This document shows positions 11,661 to 24,239 of a stretch of DNA of 64,000 bases, piece by piece. A program made the position numbers and the translations under genes. The stretch comes from Diphasiastrum complanatum. Taxonomy: Eukaryota > Streptophyta > Lycopodiopsida > Lycopodiales > Lycopodiaceae. The stretch is taken from assembly GCA_029204225.1 (NCBI GenBank), contig CM055100.1:2654451-2718450 (forward strand). The letters run 5' to 3'. Within the stretch, counting starts at the first letter, position 1. Every line of letters starts with the position of its first letter. The notes under the pieces are model-generated. The model did no database searches and was not told where the DNA came from. It saw nothing but the letters and a program-made list of their open reading frames with translations.

Positions 11661-11965
11661 AACACTATTTTCATTGTTCTTCCGATTTGAATATCTTATT
11701 TACATGAATTTTGATTATGATGCTACAGACAATAGTGAAAGTATTATACAATGACAGACTTAACTCGCCTATTTTGGTCCAAAATCAATGTTTCAGAATA
11801 TGTACAACAACATTAATTCTTGTTAGCTCGCTTAGAATTGAGTGATTAGGCTTTTTGTATCAATTCTATTTGAGAAAAGATAACAGGCCTATATGCATGA
11901 TTATGGCTCACATTATAAAAATACTTTAAACTAATCATCCATATAGTCAATGCAAAGAACTCAAA

Positions 11966-12578
<613 letters not shown>

Positions 12579-12772
12579 CACACATGGATTTTGCAATCTA
12601 CATTTGTGTGTGTGTGTGAGAGCGAAGACACACACACACACACACAGTGACAGCGCAATCTATCATTGTGTGTGTGTGTGCACATGTGTGTCTTGCTCAC
12701 ATACACCTCTACTATCACATACACCTATAGCAACAACAAGAAGTTGCTTGAATGGGCAAGATGTCATTCTGT

Positions 12773-12774
<2 letters not shown>

Positions 12775-12867
<93 letters not shown>
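12775..12867. repeat. (GA)n microsatellite
   Basis: This is a GA tract of about 46 repeats. Confidence 0.97.
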
Positions 12868-12870
<3 letters not shown>

Positions 12871-13117
12871 AATGATAGCGCGACATGAGGGCCCACAAAA
12901 ATCATATGTTTTATTGTCCTTTTTACATCATATGTTTGCTTTCTCATACAATATTATAGTTGAGCCTCAACAACAACAAAGAAAATAACAATAATAATTT
13001 TAATAATTTAGCTATTCTATGTTCTTTAGTAGAAGCTTTTCTGTTCCTGTTTAATATTTGAAACGATTCCTTTTATATTTGCTGATCTATTGATCGCATT
13101 GTTCCAACTTAAAACTG

Positions 13118-13575
13118 TAGGAATATGAACAGCTATTTATACTAAGCAATTAGGTCGTCAAAAGCGTCATCCAGTTGGCTGTGATGTGCTGGCATCCATC
13201 TAGTTAGGACTTCTAAAAAATTACTTGCTAATGGATTAATGCAAGTTGGTGGCTTTGGTCATAAACAGTTTGTTTGCAGATTTAAACGTAAACTATAACT
13301 CTGCAGAAATGAACGTAAATTGTCACAGGTGAAAAATGCGAAGGTCTTTGCCAAAGTCATTTCCTTAACTTTTAAGGCATCTGGCATTTTGCAAAAAATG
13401 CAAAGTGAGAGAAAATCCAGAAAGATGATAATCCCGAAAATGACGACATTGTGAGCCATTTCTGAGTAGTTATGCAAACTGTGTAAAAACACAAACTTAA
13501 TCTGCAGGTTTGGAAAAAAGTCAGACGAAGATTAAAAATGTCGATTAGGTGATTAGTAGGAGTATAATCCAACAG
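13118..13575 (-). repeat. Copia LTR fragment (family of 35066-35533)
   Basis: About 450 bp matches 35066-35533 in the same orientation, from TAGGAATATGAACA through CTAATGGATTAATGCAAG-like sequence to GATTAGTAGGAG-ATAATCCAA. The copy at 35 kb abuts a Copia RNase H gene and a purine tract, which identifies this one as an isolated LTR piece. No coding region adjoins it. Confidence 0.75.
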
Positions 13576-13589
13576 AAAGTACTCATGAA

Positions 13590-13860
13590 AAAAACTAAGT
13601 TAAAAAAGTTGTCTCTTGGGTAGAGAGAGAATGCAAGTAATTGGCCTCGAATAGAGAGATAAAGTAGAATACTCACAAATTGATCAATCTCCAATAACTC
13701 TCAAAAACTCAATTACAATAGTGAAGGAAATCAAAGTACATGTAGTATCTCAAGGTAGTCCAAGCTCAATTCCTATTGGATCCTTTTTCTAGCACCTCTT
13801 TAATCCTATTGGATGAGTGATTTATCATCCCTACAATCTGATTGGACCCTTATTTTACAT
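13590..13860 (-). repeat. Copia LTR fragment (family of 1896-2530)
   Basis: Shared features with the LTR at 1896-2530 are TTGGGTAGAGAGAGAA, a second AATAGAGAGA copy, CCAATAACTCTCAAAA and repeated CCTATTGGA motifs. It is adjacent to another LTR fragment and has no internal region attached. Confidence 0.65.
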
Positions 13861-14555
13861 GTAAATATGCAGGCTGTGCGACAACATGAGAAAAAATGCA
13901 GCAACATGAATGGAGGCAGATTAACATAGGATTAAGGAGAGTAAAGGAGATAAATCCAACAGGACAGAGTTTTATTAGGAAGAGTAGAAGAAGATGAAAT
14001 ACAAGGGAAATGGCTCCCTCTTATAGATTTGAGAGGTGAGCCCCCTTCACTCTGATTGGCTATTGAAGTTCCATCAGGGTCACTATCTTGATCGTCAAGA
14101 TCACTTTGTGTTTCTTGAGGTCAAGTTGTGTTTCTCAACTTAAGAACTTACAAAAGCTAAGTTTAAAATACTTTATTGAATAATTGTGCTCCATGGCACT
14201 TATTAGCCTAAGGCCCAATGTTGGACTCACACACGCAACAGGATGCCAACTGGTTGCCTGTTTCTAATACTTCTGACTCTCTACTTTATTTATGTATTGT
14301 TTGGGCTTATTGCAAAGCCTCTTGCCATATTCTAGAATATTCCATGTCGTTCCCAGAATCGGACAAAAGAGATATCAATATCCATAAATCAAAATCAATG
14401 AATAGACTTACTAATTGTCAAGGATATCCAGGTCCCACTTGGTCCTATCATCCTCCTCCTCCTCAACATCACCAAGCTCTGTATGTGCGGTAGAACTAGA
14501 TGCCTCTGCAAACACAATGTAAACTGTGTAAGGATAGACACATTTAAACGCATGC
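13861..14555. other. No recognisable gene
   Basis: This stretch is mixed unique-looking sequence with only short ORFs and no domain. I see nothing supportable. Confidence 0.4.
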
Positions 14556-14559
14556 CAAA

Positions 14560-14790
14560 AGAAAATTTTAGTAATGTAGCAGGAGATCACCGTATCTATG
14601 TGTTGCTAAATCGAGCACATGTTGATCATTGTCCATAGCAATACAATATCGACTCGTGGTTCCACATGCACATATTGTAGCTCCACAACCCAAAAACGAA
14701 TCAACTACGACACCTCTTGGTTTGCAGCACATCTCGACCAAAAAATGAAACAAATGGGGGTTTTTTTTCTACACCACCACGAACAAGATT
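14560..14790 (-). pseudogene. DNA methylase-like (N4/N6 aminomethyltransferase) motif I remnant
   Basis: The minus strand encodes FHFLVEMCCKPRGVVVDSFL followed by GCGATICACGTTSRYCIAMDND. This matches the C-terminal part of permuted N4-cytosine/N6-adenine DNA methyltransferases: a helix ending in cKPGG, motif I D-P-F-x-G-S-G-T-T, then R-x-x-I-G-I-E/D-x-D. Here the proline is serine and GSGTT is GCGAT. A preceding segment, GGVEKKPPF in another frame, would fit the region just upstream after a frameshift in a poly-A run near 14760. A TAA follows about 25 residues after the motif. These enzymes are mostly bacterial or phage; in eukaryotes they occur in horizontally acquired or transposon-borne genes. 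The fragment is short, so the call is tentative. Confidence 0.5.
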
Positions 14791-15033
14791 GTTTCCTTCA
14801 CAGTCTCTCATGTGCTCCATTACAGGATAATTGTGTATCCAATAGTCTGTGGTACTACGAAACGTATGAGAGGTGCTATATCGTCACAAGCACCCTTTGG
14901 CAACAATGGATGAATCATTAAGACATAAAATATACACCGCTAGAATACGAACCTAACACAGAGAACAGACATTTAACGATTCATAATCAACATTGAGATG
15001 CAACTAATACATTTAATCAATACATTATTTGTT

Positions 15034-17090
15034 TTGAGAGTTAAAGACATTCATAGGGAGCTTGTTTGTATTTGAGATTCTATCAAAGTGAGCTAGTCCA
15101 AGTCATAATATGAAAATCTTGTCCAATCTTATGCTATCAAGGAGGATTTACCAAGCTTGGAGGCCTTGCAAGGAGTTCTTATAGCTGAAGAATCAAGACA
15201 TGAGAACAAGCTTTTGAGGATGGATGAATTATCTCTCAATCATAATGGTGATGGCAAAGCTCTTTCTGTCAAAGATAAGCACAAAGGGATGACCAAGAAT
15301 CAACACCAACACTTATCTAAGGACAAATCAAAAGACAAGAACAAAGATGGAGAGAAGGATGATTTCTCTCAAGCTTCTACCTCTAAGGTGAAGAAGAAGA
15401 ACATCAAATGCTTCTTTAGTGGCAAGAAAGGCCATTATGCCACAAATTGCTTCAAGAAGAAGAACCAATTCAAGCAAGCCAACATCAGAAAGAAGACTCT
15501 ATTGCAAGTGATGGAGAAGGATCTCTTATGGTCTCTAGCTTCTCCTCTTCTCCTTTAAAAAAGGATGGCTCTTGGTATATTGATAGTGGAGCATAACATA
15601 TGTGTAGCTCCAAGGATTCCTTCTCATCCATCGTGCCTTATGAATGAGTCAAGAAGTCTATATATACAGCAAATGATCAAGAGTGCAAAATTGAAGGAAT
15701 AGGAAGTATTCCCTTGAAGCTTGCATCTTCTAAAGTTCTCTCTCTCAACAAGGTTCATTTTGTTCCTAAGCTTACAAAGAACCTTATAAGTGTTGGCCAA
15801 TTTCTTGATAGTGGACTTGATGTGAAATTCCATGTTGATACTTGTGTTATCAAGAAAGAAGATGAGATCCTTGCACGTGGATCTAGATTTGGAGGCATCT
15901 ACAAATTGGATCCAAGAGAGAGTGCAAACTCTTGTGATATTGCTCATGTGACCAAGCTTTCCAAGGAGGAGCTATGGCATAGGAGATTGGGACATCCCAA
16001 TTACAATCCATGCTTTCTATGATCAAAGAAGCCAAGGCTATTGGCTTGCCAAAGACACTTTCCAAGGAGATCAAGCCATGTGAGGCTTGTGCTATTGCAA
16101 AATCACACATGAAGGCACATGCAAGATCTTCCATCAAAAGCACACATCCTTTGGAGTTGACACACTCAGATGTGCACTTCTCATCATCCAAAAGCAAAGG
16201 AGGAGCCACTTGCTTTGTGACTTTTATTGATGATTTCACAAGATACACTTGGACGTTATCTTCTTTCTTCAAAGTCCATGGTGTATGATTATTTTCTCAT
16301 ATTCAAAGCATATGTTGAGAAACAATTCTCTTTGAAGATCAAAGCTTTGAGGAGTGATGCAGAAGGAGAGTACATCTCCAACAAATTCCATGACTATTGT
16401 GAGAAAGAAGGCATCAAAAGAGAGTTCTCTTGTGCTTATTCACCATCTCAAAATGGAGTGGCCGAGAGGAAGAATAGATCCTTATGTGAGTGTGCCAAAG
16501 CCATAAGGATTGAAGCACCTTTGTCTAAAGATTTTTGGGGAGAGGCTATAATAGGCTCCCACATCTTAATCTTGGTGGGAAGACACCATATGAGATCTTA
16601 TTCAAGAAGAAGGCTATAGCTGATCACCTTATAGTATATGGTAGTATTTGCTTTGCACATATTCCCTTGGAAACAAGGAAGAAAGATGATTCATGCTCAA
16701 GCAAAGGGATCATGGTTGGATACTCATCCACCAAGAAGGCCTATAGAATCTTTATACTCTCTATCTCAAAGGTGATTGAGAGTAGATATGTCAGTTTTCA
16801 TGAAGGTCAATATTCAAACGTGGATGGGGCCAAGATCAAGGCATCTCAAGATGCATCACAAATTATCTCTATTGAAGACAATCATGATGTGATGGGGTCG
16901 AGAATTGAGGAGGAGTCTCCTAGAATTTTTTCACCAAGAAGATCTTTGAGAGATAGATCCGAGCCCAAGAGGCTCTCATATGTTGACAAAGGCAAGCAAG
17001 TGGACCTTGATTCCACTAATTATGCATTTTTCATCTCACGTGAAGAGCCAAAGGATGTCCAAGATGCACTCAATACCAATGTAGGCTAAT
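15034..17090 (+). pseudogene. Copia gag-protease-integrase fragment (same family as 1-1187)
   Basis: This is the middle of a Copia polyprotein on the plus strand. It begins in gag (RVKDIHRELVCI) and passes a knuckle whose second Cys is Ser (KCFFSGKKGHYATNC). Protease WYIDSGA follows near 15570, and a stop comes right after it. The gag-pre-integrase module ELWHRRLGHPN is at 15968-16000. The integrase core shows LTHSDVHF (first Asp), LRSDAEGEY (second Asp) and SQNGVAERKNRSL (catalytic Glu). The C-terminal linker PRIFSPRRSLRDRSEPKRLS ends near 17090. Several frameshifts occur (16010, 16227 and 16535 frames). Reverse transcriptase and both LTRs are missing. Confidence 0.9.
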
Positions 17091-18121
17091 ATTCCCTGCG
17101 ATAATTCTAGCCATATTGTAATTCAAATTAGTTCCAGTTATATAATTAAAGCGGGTCTATAGCTTAGGTCATTGGGGGTCTGTCCCATGGAACCTAACTT
17201 ATAGAAATAAGTCATATGGTCTATTGGGGGTTTGTCCCATGGAACCTTTTGTAAGTGACTTAGTTTTGTACTTAAATTACTATGGCTTGTAACTTAACTA
17301 AATTATCTGGTTTTGAGTTTTTGATGGTTCTTTGTAAAACAAGGGCCTCCAACTATACTCCAATGTGGAGAGCTCATTTGTAGGTGAACACTTGTAGAGG
17401 AATTCTGCATTTTGGATCTTTCCGCCTCTCTTGTGTCTCCCCATTGTGAATCTTCCATTTGGTTGTAAACTATTGTATGGAATGTATTGTTGAGTTAGTT
17501 GCCTCCCCTTGGTTGAGACATTGGGTGTCTCAAGAGAGAGGATAGGATGGCCACCTTAGTTTGGAAGGAAAAGCCTCAAATTAAGGGTTGAGATAAGGTT
17601 TCTTAATAATATTTTCTCATTTGTGTTGGCAACAAGATGAGCTTATGCAAGAAAGAGTGGATCTAGCCCTCACAATGCTCACCACCATGCTATCCCTTGG
17701 CCTTCATGCTTCCTTCCCCATGCTATTTGGATTAGCCACAACCATAACACACGCTAGTTCGAGCCATAGCCAAAGGGATGCTAATAAACCAACATAATGC
17801 TAATAAGGTAACATTGGCACCGATGTCGCTCTTTCCATTTTTTTTTGTAGTTTAAAAATTATGTTTTGTAGTGTTTTAAACTAATATTTATGTCTTTTGT
17901 TGGTGTTTTTTTGCTTGTTTTCAGACGCCGTTGCCACTTTTTTATCACTTTTAGACTTGTTTGTTAACTTGTTGCTTTCTTTCTTGCATTTGTAGTGTAA
18001 AATCTTGCTTAAATCTCATGTTTATATCTTGTTTATATCTTGTATCGTGTTCTTTGTTTCATTTCAGAAGGGCAGCAACTTAGGATCCGCCAGACCGATC
18101 CATTCATTTATTTATTTATTT

Positions 18122-18124
<3 letters not shown>
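17091..18124. other. Non-coding DNA with a short duplicated motif
   Basis: No gene was seen. The phrase ATTGGGGGTCTGTCCCATGG plus AACCT occurs near 17171, and again with one change near 17222, a short imperfect tandem duplication. The rest is T-rich. Confidence 0.5.

Positions 18125-18179
<55 letters not shown>
18125..18179. repeat. (GA)n microsatellite
   Basis: This is a GA tract of about 27 repeats. Confidence 0.96.
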
Positions 18180-18183
<4 letters not shown>

Positions 18184-19079
18184 CTAGAGCTGCAACAACA
18201 AAATCAACCTCAGTAGCAGATCTAGATGTGATCACTTCTACTGAACATTTTGCTATTTCCCCTTTCCAAACTATCAGCTGATGCTTGATCAACCTTGTGG
18301 CAGGTGCTGTCATACTTTGTGATCACACAGTCAAGGCCCTTCAGGTGGTGGGCGATCCTGACGCAGATGCAAATGCACAAGATTTGGGTCTGCTCAATTT
18401 TACTTCTCTGATATGAACCCAGCTGAACAGATCCTTTTTTTCACTAGAAATGGCAAGGCTGAGGGTCCCCTCATCAAGTGCAAGGAGGCTTCTTCGCCCC
18501 TCATTCTATTTGAGAAAACCCCACAAACTTGCCTTCATTTTTTGTTCTGCTGCTCTGTTCTACCTTCATGCTGTGGGACAGGCAAAGCTTAGCAAGAGAT
18601 CACGCAGACTCTGTATCAAAGCTCAGTGATGAGGGACAAGTCAGTCATCTACTGGCAAGGGGCAGGAGGACCAAGAAATAGATGGTGCTACAGTGTCTGA
18701 TACTTCAAATAAACAAGATATCAAATTGTCAGAGCTCAAACATTCACAAGAGGGTCATGGTGCTGAGAGTCAAAATGATGACAGTGACCTGGTTACCAAG
18801 AATAGAAGAGAAATGAATATAGAGCAAGAAATAAACGGAAGTGTAATAGGTTAGAAAGGCCGATACAGCGAGAGATTATGGAGCAATTGAGAATGGCGAG
18901 CACCAGCAGCTGCTGCGCCTTGTTGCTGACATGTCGTCTTCTCCAGGTAGCCATGCTTTGGAGAATAGCGAGCGCTCTACAACCATCTCAGCCTCTCCCT
19001 GCTGCTGCCAACTTTTTGAGAAAGGGGATGAGCTCATGAACCATCTCCACCTCACACTGATTCTGACATGTAGCATGTT
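18180..19079. other. No recognisable gene
   Basis: Only short ORFs without domains occur. Composition is more balanced than in neighbouring AT-rich DNA, but I cannot assign any function. Confidence 0.35.
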
Positions 19080-20460
19080 TTTTTTGCACCAGCCCACTCG
19101 CGCAGCAGCAGGTCTACATTACTCGCTCAGCCCAAAAAGCGACCCATTTGCTAAGTACCTACTCGCACAACCCATAAAACACATCAGCAAGTGTTGAGAT
19201 CCATTGTTTGCAGGTGGTCGAGTACCAGAAGGCTGATTTCAACATCTTCATCCTTTTCCCATCTTTTTTAGAGAAAAACACATCAAACCTCGTTTCAGGC
19301 AAATTTCGGCCTAGAAACCACTCGCCCAGCCACTTTTCCTTCCCTGCAGGTCCCAAGATCCATGTTTTGCAGGTGGGCGAGTCCTCTGTCAGCTGCTTGA
19401 AACATTTTTTTTCATAAACCCTGTTTTTTCACTTCCCAGCAACAAAACCAGTCCTGAACCCACTCGCCCAGCAACTTTATGACTCGCTGGAGAGAAAATC
19501 TACACTTGGTAAATTGGGCGAGTCCTCTTGAGCGAGTTATCAGGTAAAATTCTTGAATTTTTGGTTTCCCGCCAAAAATACACCTAGACACCACTCGCCC
19601 AGTCACGACTGCACCTAAACTCGGCCTCATCTACCCCAAAAGTAGGTGTGCAAGTCATTCCATCTAAATCCTTACACCAAATCAGTACTTCAAATTGGTG
19701 ACCATATCAGAATCGCCCAACTATTTCTGACCAAATTACACCTCATTTTGTGCGAAAACTAAGTGGGCGAGTCATTCTTTGGTACTGATAACACATCCCC
19801 ATCCACTTTGAGCTGTGTGCGAATACTGTTGCAGCACAACCAACCACCAGATTGAATAACATGCTGAAAATTGTTCACTTCACCCACTTGCACAGCCCAT
19901 TTTCGACCTTTGCAGATCTCAAGATCCATCTTTTTCAGCTGTGCGAGTACTGATTTGAGCTCCACATTGGATTTCTTCTCAAAAACTTGTTTTTTGCATT
20001 TCTAATGTGATTTTCAAGTCTAGACCTACTCGCACATTAGTAAAATCGACTAATCTTGAGCTGATCTACACTCTAAACCTGTGTGCTAATACTCCTTGGA
20101 GCGCTTCAGGTGAGAAATCCAAAAAATTCGATTTTCGGCCACCCCAATGAAGTAAAGTATTCATAGAGCCACTTTTTGGACTCGCCCCCTTTTCAAGTGT
20201 GCGAATACTTCTATGATCGAAAAATGATGAAAATTAAAATTTTGTTGTTTGCACGAATTCCACGAGGTAAAGTATTCGCAGAACCACTTTTTTGCTCGCA
20301 CAAGGAAAGGGCTATTACTTTTTTAGGTGTGCGAATACTTCTACAGGAGAAACTACTACCAAAATTGAATTTTTTCCATTTGTGCTGAAACTCTCCATTT
20401 TCACCACTCGCAGAGCTTGCAACCCCCTCGAAAACATCATTTTACACCTCAAAACCACTT
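19080..20460. repeat. Degenerate array of CTCGC / GGCGAGT / GTGCGAATAC motifs
   Basis: Short motifs alternate over about 1.4 kb: CACTCGC(C/G)CAG (near 19096, 19162, 19320, 19460 and 19592), GGGCGAGTC (near 19376, 19519 and 19763) and GTGCGAATAC(T) (near 19818, 20200 and 20330). Spacing is about 60-170 bp. No ORF explains the region. It resembles a diverged tandem repeat or a subterminal or LTR regulatory array. Confidence 0.5.
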
Positions 20461-21728
20461 GTGCGAATTAGTTATTGTGAGCCAAATTAAGGAGCCTATA
20501 AGACTTCTAAAAAGTGTGATGTCTAGGAAGGATCTTTCATCACCTTTGTTAGAATCCTTTACATTTTGCTCCATAGGTGTTTCTATACTCTTGCAATTCA
20601 ACATATTGAACTTTTTTAACATTGAAAGAGCATACTTGGATTGACATACAAAAGCTTTATCTTTAAGAAAGTCAATCTCTAATCCTAGAATATAGTGAAT
20701 TTTTCCAAGATCTTGCATCTTGAACTCTGTTCCAAGTGCAATCTTGGTTTCCTCAGCTAACTTGATACTACTTCCTGTCAGAATGATATCATCAACATAA
20801 ATAAGAAGAATGACAATATCTTTATCAAAAAACTTGACATATAAGGAAGGATCATAGTTACTAAGATTTAATCCTAGTGACTCAAGAAAGGTGTTAAGTT
20901 GAGAATACCATGACCTTGGAGCTTGCTTCAATCCATATAAACTTTTGAAGAGCAAGCAAACTTTTTCTTTATCATGGATGAACCCAATAGGCTAATCCAT
21001 ATAAATCTCTTCTTCTAGATACCCATTTAGAAATGCATTAGAGACATCTAGTTGAAGAACTTGCCAATTGAAAAAACAAGCAAGAGAAATTATGATTCTA
21101 ATTGATACCATCTTTGCAACTGGGGCAAAGGTCTCCTCATAATCAGTCCATAAACTTGAGCAAAACCTTTAGCACAAAGCCTAGCTTTGTACTTGTTGAT
21201 TGTGCCATCTTGATTATACTTGACTCAAAAAACCCACTTACAACCAATGATGTGCTTGTTGGATGGAAGATCCACAAGCTCCCATGTCTTATTGGCCATC
21301 AAAGTTTCATATTCCTCCTTCATGGCAAGGTACCATTCCTTCAAGTTGAGTGCATCATATACATCCTTCGGCTCCTCATGAGAAATAAAATAGGCATAAT
21401 TAGTGAAGTTGATTTCCACTTGCTTGCCTCTATCTTCATAGGTAAGCCTTCTAGGCTCAGATCTTTCTCTTTGAGATCTCCTTGGTGAAAAGATTCGAGG
21501 TGACTCCTCCTCAATTCTCGGACCCATCTCTCCATGATAATCTTCAAGGGTGAAGATTGGAGTATCTTTATAAGAATCTTTGAACTCGGCCTTCTCAAGA
21601 ATGTATTTTTGATCTTCATGGAATATAACATCTCTACTCTCAATTGTAGTTGCATGCTTGTGAAGAGATCTACACATATTTATGGAGTTTGAGGTAGCTC
21701 GAGGTAGAACCACATCTATCCATTCCAA
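20449..21728 (-). pseudogene. Copia integrase C-terminus and reverse transcriptase fragment
   Basis: On the minus strand the order is the integrase-RT linker (SPRIFSPRRSQRERSEPRRL), the RT entry [66 protein letters not shown], the catalytic YVDD at 20788-20799, and FKMQDLGKIHYILGLE to RSLIGSLI. Frameshifts and at least one stop lie in 20956-21225. RNase H and the LTRs are absent. The linker is nearly the same as at 16900-17060, so this belongs to the family of the copies at 1-2530 and 15034-17090 and supplies the missing RT part. This RT made cDNA from element RNA. Confidence 0.92.
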
Positions 21729-22099
21729 AATGACAACTAAAGTGATATCTAGAGTCTATATGACATTTGTCACTTGCCATGCAAAAAATTCTACCAACTT
21801 TTTACAAGTGTACTAGTTCTAACTAACAAAGTACAAATCATCATGCATGTGTCCATTACACTTTGTGCATGCCTTGCATGTCACTATGGATCACTTACAA
21901 TCAATGCATGTGAATTGCCACGAGTTTCTACAAGCATGAATTTGCCAATTCTATGTCTACAAACCATATGCAAGTTGTATTCTTCAAACTAGATATTACA
22001 TAACCATGTAGCTTGAGTTCTATGTAGGCCAAACATGGCATTTTGCATTTATGAGCTACATACTTGCATGGTACAACATTTGTAGCAAGCCAAAAAATC

Positions 22100-22640
22100 A
22101 ATATTGCTTTGTTTTTCCAATTTTAACAATCCCAGGAGTGGTTCATCAGTTGATTCCTCCTAGAAGATCAAGCCGAGTGTGCACACAGCCCACAAGGTAT
22201 ACTCCTGAGTCTGCATGTCTCTTGATACAGGAACCGATGACAGTCGAAGAGGCACTCAGCCAACCAGACTCTGATCTCTGGAGAGAAGCTATGGACAGAG
22301 AGTATTCCTCTCTGATCAAGAACCAGACGTGGTCACTGGTTGAAGCTCCTACTGGCTACAATATCATTGATTGCAAATGGATCTTCAAGATCAAATACAA
22401 TGCCAATGGAACAATTGATCGAAGGAAGGCAAGACTGGTAGCACGAGGATTCACTCAAATCCCCAACGTCGACTACAGTGAGACTTTCAGTCCAGTAGTC
22501 AAGCATTCGTCGATCCGAGCCCTCTTATCATATGCTGCAGTTGCCGACCTCAAAGTACATCAACTTGATGTTCAAACAACTTATCTGAATGGAGTTATAC
22601 AAGAAGACATCTACATGCCCGAAGGATACGTTCTGGAAGG
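22100..22640 (+). pseudogene. Copia reverse transcriptase N-terminal fragment (second family)
   Basis: The plus frame begins with PPRRSSRVCTQPTRYTPES, then EPMTVEEALSQPDSDLWREA, WSLVEAP, DCKWIFKIKYNANGTIDRRK, ARLVARGFTQ, DYSETFSPVVKHSSIR and QEDIYMPEGYV. These are the conserved opening blocks of Copia RT. The frame is intact up to about 22640 and then runs into unrelated sequence, before the YVDD catalytic block. It is a clean truncation and not a stop-riddled copy, so it may be comparatively young. Confidence 0.9.
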
Positions 22641-23664
22641 TATGAAGAATGGTGATTTTGTCCCCTTGATGAATTTGATCTTGGGCCCCTTGGTCTAATT
22701 TGACCACTTCTGTTACTTCTTACTTAGCTTGCTTCTCATCTCCTGTCTCATCCCTTGTAGGTGAGCTAATTTCCTGAGGGGCAACAAGTAAGGGTGGGAG
22801 CCCTAATGTGGGTCGTTTGCTTAGTAGCTCCTATAACTGGCTACTACTCAGTGGTGTGCTGGGAGTTGCTGCTGGTGGGGCTTGCGGTGTGGGCTCACTC
22901 GTAACATTTCTTCAAGCTGGGATGCAAATTCTCTAGGTGGCGAGCTCAACTGATGTCTAGGATCAGCTACCTATTCCCTTGTGAGGAGTTTCGCTACGCC
23001 TTGAACTGCTAATCCAATCCATATCAGAAGTCTTTTCTTTCTTGGATTTACAATTTTTAGAAACTACTTCCTCTATCTGGATGGTGTAGAATGCTGCTGA
23101 AAAATCTATAAGGCACTTTGCTTGGCTAAGTGCTAGCAAGGTGAGAAGAGGCCATGTGATTTGTTTCTTGGGGGACTATTCAATTGTGCTGACCAGTTTT
23201 ATGATTTCCCCATGAGGATTTGTTACATGGGTTCTTGATATGAAATTGTTTTGCAGTTTTTTATGCCGATTCTTGGGCTCTAACATTATCCAAGCAGCTA
23301 ACTAACACAACTACTAGCAGTTCCAGGTACCTATACAGTATTGTAGTAGTTTGTCTCCTATTTTTTGTTGTAGATCCACATTTTGTAGTGTAGAACTACA
23401 TTCAGCGTTATTTTCATTAAGATTCATGAAAACATATCTGCATATCCTAGAAAGAAATCTGTACTTTTATTGATAGATCTGTTGATACTGGGTACGTCTT
23501 TCAACTAGGGTGGGAATCAGCGGTCATCGGAACAGACCTCGAAATATCTGGATCTGTTTAAGGCTACTAGTATACCATCTATTATTCCGAGGTCCATTCC
23601 AACCTCTGCTCATACATTTTTTACAATTCATAAACAGATTATATGCTAGATTGTTATCAGCCCA
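22641..23664. other. No recognisable gene
   Basis: No domain or structure was recognised, and only short ORFs are present. The right end shows palindrome-like phrases (GACCTCGAAAT and CGAGGTCCATTCC) that may belong to the adjoining CACTA sequence. Confidence 0.35.
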
Positions 23665-24239
23665 TGATACTCAGGTTATACCCCCCTCTAGGGATCAAAG
23701 GGACCTGACGGTTCTAACTTGTGGCCGATTCTTACAAAGGAACATATCCGCCGGTTCTACACATAAGCCGGTTTAGGGTAACAAGTGTACCCGCCGGTCA
23801 GGGTCTTAATTAGAACCGGGTTGATAAGCGGGTTGAGAACCAAAAATAAAAAATCGTTACCCGACCAACACTGGTCACCCAAGAATAGGTCTTGGATGCC
23901 AAATACATCGATGTTTAAACACTTATGACATCCTTTAACCATATGAGAAATACAATTTAGCATATAAGAAATTGTGCCGTCAAGTGCACTATATATCCTT
24001 TGACAAGGCTTGGGAGGAGCCGGCCATCTATGAAAATTGTGTGTTTTTTAGAATGCATTAATTTTGAGTTGATTTAGAATGCATCAATTAAGAATGCACC
24101 TCGGAACAAGCAAGGAATACTAATTCTAATTTAGTCAAGGCCTCTAAATTGCCCTCGATATACTGAAGCTACTATGAGGTGTATACCGAGGGTCAGACAG
24201 ATTCTTGAAAAGTTTGAAAAGACTGACATTTTTCGCGGC
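23665..24239 (+). repeat. CACTA-associated 5' region, copy A
   Basis: About 575 bp matches 55594-56157 closely and in the same orientation. It is rich in ACCGG/CCGGT motifs (CCGCCGGT, AAGCCGGTTTAGGG, GAACCGGGTTG) and ends in GTATACCGAGG followed by an ORF start, MRCIPRVRQILEKFEKTDIF. In copy B the same start opens the Transposase_24-like gene. Here the reading frame departs into low-complexity sequence after about 24240. Confidence 0.8.

Noticed and set aside
18876-19417. Short ORFs on both strands
   Set aside because: No domain; they fall in or beside the CTCGC-motif array and no frame is favoured.
22051-22120. Native start codon for the Copia RT fragment at 22051
   Set aside because: The first about 25 codons are unrelated low-complexity sequence; the RT similarity begins near 22140, so the ATG is fortuitous.
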